Positions 23,039-31,705 are shown, counted from the stretch's first letter. The stretch is DNA of 32,068 bases from Flavobacteriaceae bacterium (GCA_013042315.1 JABDQM010000040.1:1-32068), one strand, 5' to 3'. The notes: generated from the sequence alone by a model not told the origin. Program-made: numbers and translations.

Positions 23039-25570
23039 ATGGAAAATCAGCAGGATCAAATTAACAGACTCACTGAAAAACTGGAGATTCTCAGGCAGGT
23101 ACATTCACATTTTTCCGAGGAGATAGAAGGCCTGAGGGCCGAGATAGAACAGCTAAAAAAAGAAGGTGCCATGGGTGCCTCCATTGTAAATATCCCCGAA
23201 CAGGAGGCTCCTAAGTCCGATATGGATATTCCAGAAGAAACAGCCGATGTTAAGGCGGATCGTCTCCCTGAAAAAAACTACTATCGCAGGAGGGAGAATA
23301 AGATTCTCGGAGGTGTTTGCTCGGGGATGGCTGAAAGAACAGGAATGAACTTAGTACTGATGCGCTTCATTTGGGTGGTCTTTGCCTTGTTATTTTGCAT
23401 CGGGGCTGTCGTTTACCTGATCTTATGGGTGAGTCTGCCAGAAAAAGAAATGATCTCTCCTGTGACGTCTGCTGCAGCTGCAGAGGGTTCAGTGAAAGAA
23501 CAGGGCTATTCCCGTGCGAGCCAGGAAGAGACAAGTTCGGATCTCGAGAAATATATCGGAGAAAATATTATCAGTAAGATCGGGATTGCGGTCTTGATTA
23601 TTGGTGTTGGAATTGGAGCAAAATACTCTATTGACAACGACCTCGTTAGTCCGCTTATTCGCATCTTGTTAGGATATCTCGTAGGGGGAGGACTATTAGC
23701 TATAAGCTTCCGTTTACTTGCGAAGTACGAAAATTTCAGTGCTGTACTTCTCAGCGGGGCAATGGCCATTTTTTATTTTATCACCTACGCAGCGTATGCC
23801 TTTTACGCAATGTATCCGGCCTATGCCACCTTTCTTATGATGGTGTTGTTTACCGTGGCTACTGTTGGGGCAGCCCTTAAACTAAACAAGCAATTTATTG
23901 CGCATATCGGCCTGGTAGGGGCCTATGCCGTTCCCTTCTTGCTGAGTGAGGGAGAAGGAAAAGCCTTGGTTTTATTTAGTTATATGGCCATTATAAACAG
24001 TGGTATTCTGGTGGTCGCCTTTAAAAAGTATTGGAAGCCCTTATACCTGGTTGCTTTCGGCCTGAGCTGGCTTATCGTTATCAGCTGGGTAGCCGGAGCC
24101 TATGATGCTGATGAACATTTTGTTCTTGCCCTCGTCTTTAGCACCCTCTTCTTTCTGCTGTTCTACGGCACTTTCCTGGCTTACAAAATCCTGAAAAAAG
24201 AAGTTTATAGCTCCCTTGATATCGCGCTGGTTCTGGCCAATTCCTTTATTTTCTATGGCCTGGGTTACAGTTTCCTTACGAGTCAGGTCGATGGAGAAAA
24301 TTACCTCGGGCTTTTCACTCTGGGAAATGCCCTTTTACATCTTGGAGTCGGATTTATGGTTCACCGTCAAAAAGGGATCGACAAGAATATCTACTTCCTT
24401 ATTTCCGGAATGGTTCTCCTCTTTCTTACCCTGAGTATTCCTGTTGAATTGGATGGCAGCTGGGTTACTCTGTTATGGCTGGGCGAAGCCGTGGTTCTTT
24501 TCTATATCGGGAAAGCGAAGCAAGTGTCGATTTATGAAAACCTCGCCTATCCCTTGCTGATATTGTCTTCTATAAGTCTTGTACAGGATTGGGTTTGGGC
24601 CTATGGGGATAGAGAAGGACTGTTTTTGGCTTTCCTGAACCCCACCTTCCTGACTTCCGTGATTTTTTGTGCTGCAGTGGGCTATATGAATTTGCTTTAC
24701 CACAATCAGAAGTTACCCGGCGCTTTTGTGGGAGACAAAGGGAAATGGCAACTCATATCCACAGGATTGGCCGGCTTATTATTACTGGGTATGTACGCTT
24801 CGGTTGCCCTGGAAATTAATTACTACTGGGAAGGGCAATTTCAGGCCTCTGCAACCGGTGATTTTGGAGTTAGCGGAAGTTATAATTACGATCTTCTTAC
24901 TTTTCAATCCCTCTGGGACATGATGTATTTTTTAGGATATACCGCTACCCTCGTTTTTGTCAATTCCCGATGGATAAAAAGCAAGACGCTTGGGATTTTC
25001 GGAATTTGTCTGGCCGTATTGGGGCTGGGGTATTTCCTAACAGTAGGCTTGTACAACTTGAGTGAATTGCGGGAAAGCTACCTAGGTGAAAATGTAAATG
25101 AAGGTTTCGAAACGGGCATATTTCACCTGCTGATCCGCTATCTGGCATTTATTTTTACAGCTGCTGTTTTCTATGTTTCCTATAGATATTTGAGGACTAA
25201 CTTTAAGAAGGAAGTCTTTGCTCCTACCTGGAACCTTATTCTTGCTATTTCCCTCTTATGGGTTCTGAGTAGTGAACTGATCCACTGGCTAAATCTGGCG
25301 GGTACTGAAGGCATCTATAAACTATGGATGACTATTTTTTGGGGGATTTACGCCTTAGCCCTGATCAGCATCGGCATTTGGAAAGCTCAAAAACAGCTTC
25401 GTGTTGCGGCCCTGGTCTTATTTGGTATCACCTTGATTAAATTAGTCTTCTACGACTTGGCGAACCTGAACACCCTGGCAAAAACAGCTCTGTTTGTTTT
25501 ACTTGGGATACTGTTGCTGATCATTTCGTTTTTGTACAATAAGTTCAGGGGGCGCTTGTGGGGAGAATAA
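23039..25570 (+). CDS. PspC-DUF2339 fusion membrane protein
   Basis: An 843-residue inner-membrane protein. Residues 1-42 form a coiled-coil (QINRLTEKLEILRQ, IEGLRAEIEQLKK), followed by an acidic linker. Residues 80-136 form a PspC domain (NKILGGVCSGMAERTGMNLV, then MRFIWVVFALLFCIG and VYLILWVSLP). Residues about 175-840 are a long DUF2339-type region with about 20 hydrophobic helices, starting ENIISKIGIAVLIIGVGIGA and ending FVLLGILLLIISFLYNKFRG. PspC domains sense or signal envelope stress; DUF2339 function is unknown. The fusion suggests a stress-linked membrane role (inference). It is divergent from the haem-binding gene. Confidence 0.8.
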   Translation: MENQQDQINRLTEKLEILRQVHSHFSEEIEGLRAEIEQLKKEGAMGASIVNIPEQEAPKSDMDIPEETADVKADRLPEKNYYRRRENKILGGVCSGMAERTGMNLVLMRFIWVVFALLFCIGAVVYLILWVSLPEKEMISPVTSAAAAEGSVKEQGYSRASQEETSSDLEKYIGENIISKIGIAVLIIGVGIGAKYSIDNDLVSPLIRILLGYLVGGGLLAISFRLLAKYENFSAVLLSGAMAIFYFITYAAYAFYAMYPAYATFLMMVLFTVATVGAALKLNKQFIAHIGLVGAYAVPFLLSEGEGKALVLFSYMAIINSGILVVAFKKYWKPLYLVAFGLSWLIVISWVAGAYDADEHFVLALVFSTLFFLLFYGTFLAYKILKKEVYSSLDIALVLANSFIFYGLGYSFLTSQVDGENYLGLFTLGNALLHLGVGFMVHRQKGIDKNIYFLISGMVLLFLTLSIPVELDGSWVTLLWLGEAVVLFYIGKAKQVSIYENLAYPLLILSSISLVQDWVWAYGDREGLFLAFLNPTFLTSVIFCAAVGYMNLLYHNQKLPGAFVGDKGKWQLISTGLAGLLLLGMYASVALEINYYWEGQFQASATGDFGVSGSYNYDLLTFQSLWDMMYFLGYTATLVFVNSRWIKSKTLGIFGICLAVLGLGYFLTVGLYNLSELRESYLGENVNEGFETGIFHLLIRYLAFIFTAAVFYVSYRYLRTNFKKEVFAPTWNLILAISLLWVLSSELIHWLNLAGTEGIYKLWMTIFWGIYALALISIGIWKAQKQLRVAALVLFGITLIKLVFYDLANLNTLAKTALFVLLGILLLIISFLYNKFRGRLWGE

Positions 25571-25623
25571 CTCAAGGTATGCGCATGCGGTTTATCGGCT
25601 TTTATCGTTGTATGGCCCTCTAT

Positions 25624-25682
25624 TTTTAGGTTTACCACAGGTTTTAGGGGTTTCACAACAATTATAGGGGGGTTCACCACAG
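25624..25682. repeat. Three imperfect tandem repeats of about 20 bases
   Basis: TTTTAGG at 25624 and 25642 and TTATAGG at 25662 are each followed by a related ACCACAG / CACAACA / CACCACAG block (25633-25640, 25654-25660, 25675-25682). The period is 18-21 bases, about two helical turns. They lie between the DUF2339 gene and the 42-residue ORF and could be protein-binding sites. Confidence 0.55.
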
Positions 25683-25730
25683 GAATGGGTATCTTATATA
25701 GAGAAAATGAATGTATAAAATCCTCACACT

Positions 25731-25859
25731 ATGGAAACAAATACAGAAAAACACCCTATTTTAAACAAGATCTTAACGGCCCTAAATATCAGCCTTGAAG
25801 TTATCCTGGTACTAATTGCCCTTGGCTTTATAATCGGGTTGTACGGAATTTTAAGCTAG
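25731..25859 (+). CDS. Very small membrane protein (42 residues)
   Basis: A 42-codon frame from ATG to TAG: a polar N-terminus (METNTEKHPILNK), then one hydrophobic helix (about residues 20-41, SLEVILVLIALGFIIGLYGI). It has its own terminator about 20 bases downstream and repeats upstream, which supports a real transcript. No family recognised. A short regulatory membrane peptide is possible. Confidence 0.5.
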   Translation: METNTEKHPILNKILTALNISLEVILVLIALGFIIGLYGILS

Positions 25860-25880
25860 TGCTTGTTTTTTCATCAAATG

Positions 25881-25913
25881 AAAAAAGCTTCTGCTAAGGC
25901 AGAGGCTTTTTTT
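25881..25913 (+). terminator. Rho-independent terminator after the 42-residue ORF
   Basis: AAAAAAGCTTCTGC pairs with GCAGAGGCTTTTTT (one mismatch) around a TAAG loop, with a run of T residues. Confidence 0.85.
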
Positions 25914-26051
25914 ATGGCTGACCCACCCCTTATTCCGCTTCGTAGCTTCAGCGACGAAGCATAAGCGACCCTCCCAGGAGGGGAGCACTTAGTTATTAGG
26001 ATTGGGAGTGTACTACAAAGTTGGCGCCCTCCAATGAAATTTTAAAGCAGC
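25914..26051. other. Non-coding stretch with palindromic elements
   Basis: No gene is visible here. It contains GCTTCGT/ACGAAGC arms (25937-25943 and 25954-25960) and a CCCTCC-CA-GGAGGG palindrome (25969-25982). It looks like an intergenic repeat of the kind scattered in flavobacterial genomes. Confidence 0.4.
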
Positions 26052-26465
26052 TTAGTCGGAGGAGCGCACATATCGATATTCCGGCCCATCGCAGGGAATA
26101 AAATCGGCCTGAATAAGCATCTCCCCTGAGAAAAAGAAGAATTCCTCGGGTTCAACAAAACAGTTTCTAACAAAAGAATGGTTTTCTGAATAGGTGACCC
26201 TGAATCCGGATCTTCCATCCTGTTCGCTGACCACCCAGCGGCCTTCAATGATGGTGGTTTCTCCCTCCCTGGTTTGGGATTTCAGAAAGAGGCCGTCTGA
26301 GATAAATTCGACCTTCTCGGTATAGTCGAGCTCTGAAGCCATTTGCTCTGTTTGGGTCATGTATGCGTAGGTGCTGTTCAAAACCCAGCTATCGGTCTGC
26401 AGTGGATCATTAGAAGAAGTACAAGAAAAAACAAGTAGTGCTAAAAAGAAAAACAGTCGAGGCAT
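26052..26465 (-). CDS. Small lipoprotein, function unknown
   Basis: A 137-residue protein with a lipoprotein signal (MPRLFFFLALLVFSCTSSN, lipobox cysteine at residue 15). The mature part is beta-rich (VEFISDGLFLKSQTREGE, TTIIEGRWVVSEQDGRSG) with two later cysteines (NCFVEPEE and IPCDGPEY) that could form a disulfide. The pattern resembles small lipocalin-like lipoproteins common in Bacteroidota, but I cannot name a family. A weak -7-like TATCTTAT lies about 20 bases upstream on its strand. It is divergent from the lectin gene. Confidence 0.7.
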   Translation of the reverse strand: MPRLFFFLALLVFSCTSSNDPLQTDSWVLNSTYAYMTQTEQMASELDYTEKVEFISDGLFLKSQTREGETTIIEGRWVVSEQDGRSGFRVTYSENHSFVRNCFVEPEEFFFFSGEMLIQADFIPCDGPEYRYVRSSD

Positions 26466-26611
26466 AATTGAATTTTATTATAAGATAGAAAAAAGAGGTT
26501 CGGGTTGCTTTCCGGGATATTGTAAAAACATGTCCAATAAATAGATTAAGCTGTTCATCAATTATTTATAAAAATCCTATCTTACTTAACTAATTATTTA
26601 AACCAACTAAC

Positions 26612-27526
26612 ATGCCAAACAATTATGTAAAATTTCAAGTAAAAAGCTCCGGACAATGGTTAAATATCCTTAATGGGGGAAATGCCAATGGCACTGATGC
26701 CTGCCAGGGAGCAACACCCACTACAAATAACTTTCAGTGGGAATTAAGCGACTCGGCTGTTGCAGGGTGGTCTCTTATTCAAGTAAGAAGTAGCGGACTG
26801 TATTTGAACATTAAAAATGGCGGCAACTCAAATGGAACAGTGGCTTGTCAGGGGATATTGTCCGACCCCAGTACAGCACCGGACAACTTCTTATGGAAAA
26901 TAGTTCCAGATTCCAACCATCCAGGCTGGTCCAAGATACAAGTAAAAAGCAGCAATCAATTTCTGAATATTTACAATGGCGGTACTGTAAACGGTACGGT
27001 AGCCTGCCAGGGTAATACGCCAACAACAGACAATTTTCTTTGGTTGCAATGTGAGGCCAAACCTCCTAAGAAGGTGACCATAACCATGAATATATTAGAT
27101 TGTACGTCCATTTTTGCCTTACCTAATGGAACAAGGCTAACAGACGCTCAGGCAAATGACTGGCTGTCTATGGAAGACGATAACCGTGGAGGCAAGGAAA
27201 ATGGCAATCAAAGTTCATTTGAGTCTGTTTTAAACCCGGGAAGTGAAGTAACCTGGCAACCAAAAATAGCCTCTGGCGGCAGCAATTCGGGCTTTGCCGA
27301 TGCTATCACGAATATCACCTATGAGTCGGGCTCTGGAGCTAATGTATTGGGCCCGGTTACCCCTGTTGGCAACAGTGGCAAAGTAAATGCTACGGTTTTC
27401 TGGACGGCTATCCCCCCTTCGGGAGTTGACAATGAAGCTTATACCATTCAATTTACACTTAGCAAGGGCGGAACAACAAACACCTATTATTTCGATCCGA
27501 AAATAAAAGTAGACCCCAGTAATTAA
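26612..27526 (+). CDS. Beta-trefoil (ricin-like) lectin fused to a C-terminal beta domain
   Basis: A 304-residue protein without a signal peptide. Three repeats (about residues 6-44, 56-96 and 109-145) share V-K/R-S-S-x-x-x-L-N-I-x-N-G-G, then NGT-x-ACQG, then NF-x-W, the three-fold pattern of a beta-trefoil carbohydrate-binding domain. Residues about 152-304 form a second beta-rich domain (KVTITMNILDCTSI, PGSEVTWQPKIASGG, YTIQFTLSKGG, YYFDPKIKV) that recalls AidA/PixA inclusion-body proteins; that link is weak. Lacking an export signal, it is either cytosolic or secreted non-classically. It is followed after 13 bases by an adenylate cyclase, probably in one transcript. Confidence 0.7.
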   Translation: MPNNYVKFQVKSSGQWLNILNGGNANGTDACQGATPTTNNFQWELSDSAVAGWSLIQVRSSGLYLNIKNGGNSNGTVACQGILSDPSTAPDNFLWKIVPDSNHPGWSKIQVKSSNQFLNIYNGGTVNGTVACQGNTPTTDNFLWLQCEAKPPKKVTITMNILDCTSIFALPNGTRLTDAQANDWLSMEDDNRGGKENGNQSSFESVLNPGSEVTWQPKIASGGSNSGFADAITNITYESGSGANVLGPVTPVGNSGKVNATVFWTAIPPSGVDNEAYTIQFTLSKGGTTNTYYFDPKIKVDPSN

Positions 27527-27539
27527 CGGTTGCTTATAT

Positions 27540-29360
27540 GTGAGAACGCAGACATGGTACATCTTGATTTTTATTTTCCTGTTTGAAGGAACAGGGCAAG
27601 TATTGGCTCAAAACCAAAGTTTGGCAGATAGTCTTATATTAAGATTGAAGGAGCATAGAGGCTCGAATGACAGCCTTCCCCTTAATTGGTTATCAAAGAT
27701 CTCTTTTAACCATAATAAGCCCGATAGTGCGTTGTATTATGCACGCCAATTAATGTCTGAAACTGATGACCCTTATTGGTTATTACAGGCACACTATAAT
27801 GAAGGGTCTGCCCTGCGTATTATGGGTAACCTGGAAGGCTCCCTCCAATCGTATTTTAAAAGCCTTGAGTACGCTCAGCAATTGGGTGACAAAAAAAGGG
27901 AAGGTAATGCCTATATAGCGATCGGGGATGTCTATTCGGTATCCGGCGCCCATAAGAATTCTACCGATTATTATTCCAAATCTATCCCAATATTCAGGGA
28001 AATAAAAGATTCGGTAAAACTGGCTACTGCATTGTTCAATGCCGGTGATGAATATCTCAATCAGGATAGTCTTGTTACCGCTGTTACTCATTTCAACGAA
28101 TCTGCACAGCTTTTTGGACTCCTTGGATACGCCATAGGCGTGGCATATAACCTGGGGAACATGGGCTTGGTCTATGCCATGCAAGGCAATGATGCTTTGG
28201 CCCTCGATAATATCAATGAGGCTATCACCCTCCTTGAGAAACAAAAAGACTATTATGGAATTGCGGCATATCTCACGTTTATGTCTGATGTTTACATCAA
28301 CAAGGGCGATCTTCCTGCCGCCCTGGATTATGCTGAGCGGAGCCTTAAACTGGCTTCGGATTATGGTCTGAAAGATCAAATGAGCGAAACCAATCTGAGG
28401 CTGTCCACGCTACACGAGCAAATGGGGAATGCTGATAGATCTTATAAATATTATAAAGACCATATCGCCTTTCGCGACAGTGTAAGAAATATGGAGTCGA
28501 TTCAACAAATGGCCGATCTGGAAACAAAATACCAGGTAGAACAAAAAGAAGCTGAAAAGGAGGCGGAAATTGCAATCGTTAATCAACAAAAAAGGAACCA
28601 GCGAATTATTGCAGTGGCGACGGTGTTTTTGATAGGAATATTTGCAGTTGGACTTTATAGAAGGAATAAATTTATTCAAAAAACAAAGCGGATCATTGAA
28701 AAGGAGAGAGATAGGTCTGAGGCTTTGCTGCTCAACATACTGCCAGAAGAAATCGCCGAAGAACTTAAAGCCAATGGGAAAGCTGAAGCTCGTGAGTTTG
28801 ATCAAGTCTCTATTCTGTTTTCCGATTTTAAGGAATTTACCCAAACCGCCGAAAAGTTATCCGCCAAAGAATTGGTAAGTGAAATCAATCATTGTTTCAA
28901 AGCCTTTGATCTTATCTGTGAAAGATTTGATTTGGAAAAAATAAAGACCATAGGGGATGCCTTTATGGCTGCGGGCGGACTTCCGGTGCCCTCGAATGTA
29001 GCGGTAAAAAATATTGTCCTGGCGGGGCTCGAAATGCAACGCTTTATTGTGGAACGAAAAATACAAATGGACACCGAAGGAAAACCGGCTTTCGAAATGC
29101 GTCTGGGTATCCATACCGGCCCTGTGGTGGCTGGCATTGTCGGGGTCAAAAAGTTTCAGTACGACTTATGGGGTGATACCGTAAATACAGCTTCCCGGAT
29201 GGAGAGCAACAGTGAAGTGGGAAAGGTTAACATTTCCCAGCACACCTATGAGCTATTGCAGGATGATCCTGATCTGAAATTTGAGAAAAGAGGAAAGGTA
29301 GAAGTAAAGGGAAAAGGAGCAATGGAAATGTATTTTGTAAGCCTCAAAACCGCAGCCTGA
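27540..29360 (+). CDS. TPR-containing membrane adenylate cyclase (class III)
   Basis: A 606-residue sensor-type cyclase. Residues 1-23 form a signal peptide (WYILIFIFLFEGTGQVLAQ). Residues about 50-315 hold TPR-type repeats (ALRIMGNLEGSLQSYFKSLE, LGNMGLVYAMQGNDALALDN, GDLPAALDYAERSLKLASDY), predicted periplasmic. A short coiled-coil (320-352) precedes one membrane helix (about 354-373). Residues 420-600 form the catalytic domain: metal ligands Asp429 (ILFSDF) and Asp473 (TIGDAF), adenine-specifying Lys469 and Asp542, transition-state Asn549 and Arg553 (DTVNTASR), and VKGKG. These residues indicate ATP and cAMP rather than cGMP. The start is GTG at 27540; no usable ATG precedes the signal peptide. 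Confidence 0.92.
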   Translation: MRTQTWYILIFIFLFEGTGQVLAQNQSLADSLILRLKEHRGSNDSLPLNWLSKISFNHNKPDSALYYARQLMSETDDPYWLLQAHYNEGSALRIMGNLEGSLQSYFKSLEYAQQLGDKKREGNAYIAIGDVYSVSGAHKNSTDYYSKSIPIFREIKDSVKLATALFNAGDEYLNQDSLVTAVTHFNESAQLFGLLGYAIGVAYNLGNMGLVYAMQGNDALALDNINEAITLLEKQKDYYGIAAYLTFMSDVYINKGDLPAALDYAERSLKLASDYGLKDQMSETNLRLSTLHEQMGNADRSYKYYKDHIAFRDSVRNMESIQQMADLETKYQVEQKEAEKEAEIAIVNQQKRNQRIIAVATVFLIGIFAVGLYRRNKFIQKTKRIIEKERDRSEALLLNILPEEIAEELKANGKAEAREFDQVSILFSDFKEFTQTAEKLSAKELVSEINHCFKAFDLICERFDLEKIKTIGDAFMAAGGLPVPSNVAVKNIVLAGLEMQRFIVERKIQMDTEGKPAFEMRLGIHTGPVVAGIVGVKKFQYDLWGDTVNTASRMESNSEVGKVNISQHTYELLQDDPDLKFEKRGKVEVKGKGAMEMYFVSLKTAA

Positions 29361-29484
29361 AATCTTCTAATCACGATCTTAATAATGGAAGGAAATATTT
29401 ATTTCGAGACTCTACTAAACCTTATCTTTAATCCATCGCTGATAAAATCCATGTTTTAATAATCCGTTCAACAACAAGTACTTT

Positions 29485-30336
29485 ATGAAGTTTATGCGAA
29501 ATCTCAACTCAATTTTGTGCCCCTTATTGACCATGGTGATTCTGCTTTTGGGAATTACATCTTGTGAAACCAAAGAAGAAAAAGAGCCCGAAGAGCTCAG
29601 GGAAATGGTGGAGATGGTCACAGATAAAGGAACCATGCGTATCGCCCTGTATAATGAAACGCCGCAGCACCGGGACAATTTCTTAAAACTAGCCAGTGAG
29701 GGAGCCTATGACAGCCTTTTATTTCACAGAGTGATTGAAAACTTTATGGTGCAGGGAGGCGATCCGGAGAGTAAAATCGCTCAAGCCGGAGATACGCTTG
29801 GCAACGGGGACCTCGCATATACAGTACCAGCAGAATTCCATCCAGAACTGTTCCACAAAAAGGGAGCCCTTGCTGCAGCCAGGACCGGCAATCCTGAACG
29901 GGCTTCAAGCGCCATGCAATTCTACCTGGTTCAGGGAAATGTTCTTAATGACACCCTGCTTGAAGAAGCTGAAGTATTTATCAACGAATGGTTGGCAGAG
30001 TATTACGTGCTTCACGATCCTCAGAACGAAGAGCTGTACCAGGCCATTAAAAAGGCAAATTCTGCAGAAAACTGGAGGGAATTCCGGATCCTTCAAGACA
30101 GTGTTATCAACATGGGGAAAACCTATACCAATTTTGAGAAGTATTCCATCCCGGAAGCTCATCAGGAAGTGTATAAAACTTTGGGAGGAACTGCCTTTCT
30201 GGATCAGAATTACACGGTATTTGGGGAAGTAGTGGAGGGGATGGATGTCATCGACTCTATCGCCAAAGTACAAACGGGTGACATGAATCGGCCTTTGGAA
30301 GATGTTAGAATTCTTAGTCTGAAAGTGGTGGAATAG
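29485..30336 (+). CDS. Peptidyl-prolyl cis-trans isomerase lipoprotein (cyclophilin type)
   Basis: A 283-residue exported cyclophilin. The signal ends LLLGITSC, with lipobox Cys27. The cyclophilin domain shows MVTDKGTMRIALYNETP, LLFHRVIENFMVQGGDPES (the catalytic Arg follows FH), GALAAARTGNPERASSAMQF and NYTVFGEVVEGMDVIDSI. Between SSAMQFYLVQG and the LDQNYTVFG strand there is an insertion of about 75 residues, rich in charged helices (LLEEAEVFINEWLAEYY), seen in Bacteroidota members. It acts in protein folding in the periplasm. A near-consensus -7 (TATCTTTA, 29423-29430) lies upstream. It is probably separate from the cyclase gene. Confidence 0.92.
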   Translation: MKFMRNLNSILCPLLTMVILLLGITSCETKEEKEPEELREMVEMVTDKGTMRIALYNETPQHRDNFLKLASEGAYDSLLFHRVIENFMVQGGDPESKIAQAGDTLGNGDLAYTVPAEFHPELFHKKGALAAARTGNPERASSAMQFYLVQGNVLNDTLLEEAEVFINEWLAEYYVLHDPQNEELYQAIKKANSAENWREFRILQDSVINMGKTYTNFEKYSIPEAHQEVYKTLGGTAFLDQNYTVFGEVVEGMDVIDSIAKVQTGDMNRPLEDVRILSLKVVE

Positions 30337-30386
30337 GTAAGCACGATAAAAGTATCGCTATCATACAGCGGTGAATTTTTATCATA

Positions 30387-31160
30387 TCAGTTTTCTAGCT
30401 CCATTTCCATGTTGATCAGGCGAATTATCTCTTCGCACATGGCTTTCATTTCACTAAATTGACCGTTCATTACAGAAAATTCATAAACGGCCATCACAAA
30501 GCCGTTCTTTTGTTTCAGGTCTTTGAGCATGGTTTCGTAGTTTGCCCTTGGCAGGGCGATGTTCTCCCCTGCTTTGCCCTCAGTGACCTGATAGGTAAAG
30601 TTTTTAACAATAGGATTCAGGTCGAGTACCGAATACGAAGGCTCATAGAGCAAAACCTCAGCATCATAGCGGAAGTGTTCCTCTTCATTCTTTAGTTTCT
30701 TGTACAGTGCCTGCAGGTTAAGCAGGCCGTTTTTAATGCTGTCGTTGGAGATCAGGGCCAGGTTTCCCGAATTAATGAGTTCCTGAAAGGTATTATCCTG
30801 CTGGGTAAACTTCTGCCAGATATAGACGTTGGTAGTATGAAAAGCAAAGGCATTCAGGTCGGTTAGCGGCTTGCCCTCAAAATGTTCTAAAACAATTCTT
30901 GCCGATTCAATTCCAGAATTTCTAGTAGTAATATAGCGGTCCAGTTCAGCAATATTCAGAATAAGGTCGGTTTTCAAGTTTTTCAGATAGTGCAACTCCT
31001 GCTCCCTTTGTTTTCGGGCTTCGTTGGAATTGTTGATCTGCAGGGCGATCAGTATCCCGATAACGACCAATAGTATTTCCCCAATGGCGTAGAGAAAGTA
31101 TTTGGAAACCTTGTTTTCGTTAAGGAGTCTTTGCCTGATTCTTCTGAAGAATTTGATCAT
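30387..31160 (-). CDS. DUF6090 family membrane protein
   Basis: A 257-residue protein beginning MIKFFRRIRQRLLNENKVSK, then a single membrane helix YAIGEILLVVIGILIALQIN, the signature of the DUF6090 family, common and often multicopy in Flavobacteriia. The rest is a predicted helical soluble domain (KNLKTDLILNIAELDRYI ... EMKAMCEEIIRLINMEMELE). Function unknown. It converges on the cyclophilin gene (50-base gap) and has no obvious operon partner. Confidence 0.88.
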   Translation of the reverse strand: MIKFFRRIRQRLLNENKVSKYFLYAIGEILLVVIGILIALQINNSNEARKQREQELHYLKNLKTDLILNIAELDRYITTRNSGIESARIVLEHFEGKPLTDLNAFAFHTTNVYIWQKFTQQDNTFQELINSGNLALISNDSIKNGLLNLQALYKKLKNEEEHFRYDAEVLLYEPSYSVLDLNPIVKNFTYQVTEGKAGENIALPRANYETMLKDLKQKNGFVMAVYEFSVMNGQFSEMKAMCEEIIRLINMEMELEN

Positions 31161-31447
31161 GGGCGGGGGGTTGGTTTTACTCTACCTAATGTACTTAATT
31201 ATTTAGAATCATATCGATGCCTGATTGTAAAACTCAGGCCTCTCTCCTTATCTAATTTATTTCTGATGTAGTGATCTGACTCAGATAAAATTTGCAAAAG
31301 AGATTTATTGCATAGGATTTTCTCAAATTTCCTTTCTCTTTCTACCTTTAAAGAGGTTGCGACATCGCAAAATAAGTAGTAATATTGCATGCTCTTTGCC
31401 GGGGTTATTTCTTTCTTGTGAAGAAGTAAACGACAAAGATTGACATA

Positions 31448-31705
31448 GTGAAAGTGTATGTGCTTCGAAGTGAACAAGACGGCAGGTTTTATGTAGGTAT
31501 GAGTTCGGATATCGAAAAAAGAATTATTGCACATAATTCTGGAAGAACAAAAAGTACAAAAGGGTATCGTCCATGGAAATTAATACATTTAGAGGACTAT
31601 CCAGAAAGAACTTCAGCAAGAAAAAGGGAGAAATATCTAAAAAGTGGATATGGAAAACAGTGGCTGAAGAAAAAGTACGCTAACGTTCATAAAGAAGAAG
31701 AATAA
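31448..31705 (+). CDS. GIY-YIG nuclease-fold protein (UvrC/YhbQ-like small form)
   Basis: An 85-residue protein consisting of one GIY-YIG domain: VYVLRSEQDGRFYVGMSSDI supplies the paired strands (here VYV...YVG), followed by RIIAHNSGRTKSTKGYRPWK with the conserved Arg and ERTSARKREKYLKSGYGKQW with the Glu-bearing helix. The start is GTG (31448); no ATG gives a complete first strand. Such small stand-alone proteins are frequent in Flavobacteriia, often beside rRNA or tRNA genes, and their substrate is unproven. Here a CAU tRNA and a broken tRNA copy follow within 165 bases. Confidence 0.85.
   Translation: MKVYVLRSEQDGRFYVGMSSDIEKRIIAHNSGRTKSTKGYRPWKLIHLEDYPERTSARKREKYLKSGYGKQWLKKKYANVHKEEE

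Noticed and set aside
25624-25682. The tandem repeats as a CRISPR array
   Set aside because: The units are imperfect, contiguous, only about 20 bases long, have no unique spacers, and no cas genes are near.
27783-28379. A 198-codon minus-strand frame antisense to the cyclase TPR region
   Set aside because: The plus strand encodes a well-supported cyclase; the antisense product shows no motif.
31199-31534. A 111-codon minus-strand frame upstream of and overlapping the GIY-YIG gene
   Set aside because: It overlaps the start of the clear GIY-YIG domain and has no recognisable family. The 31161-31447 gap shows no other convincing gene or promoter; a short lineage-specific protein cannot be fully excluded.
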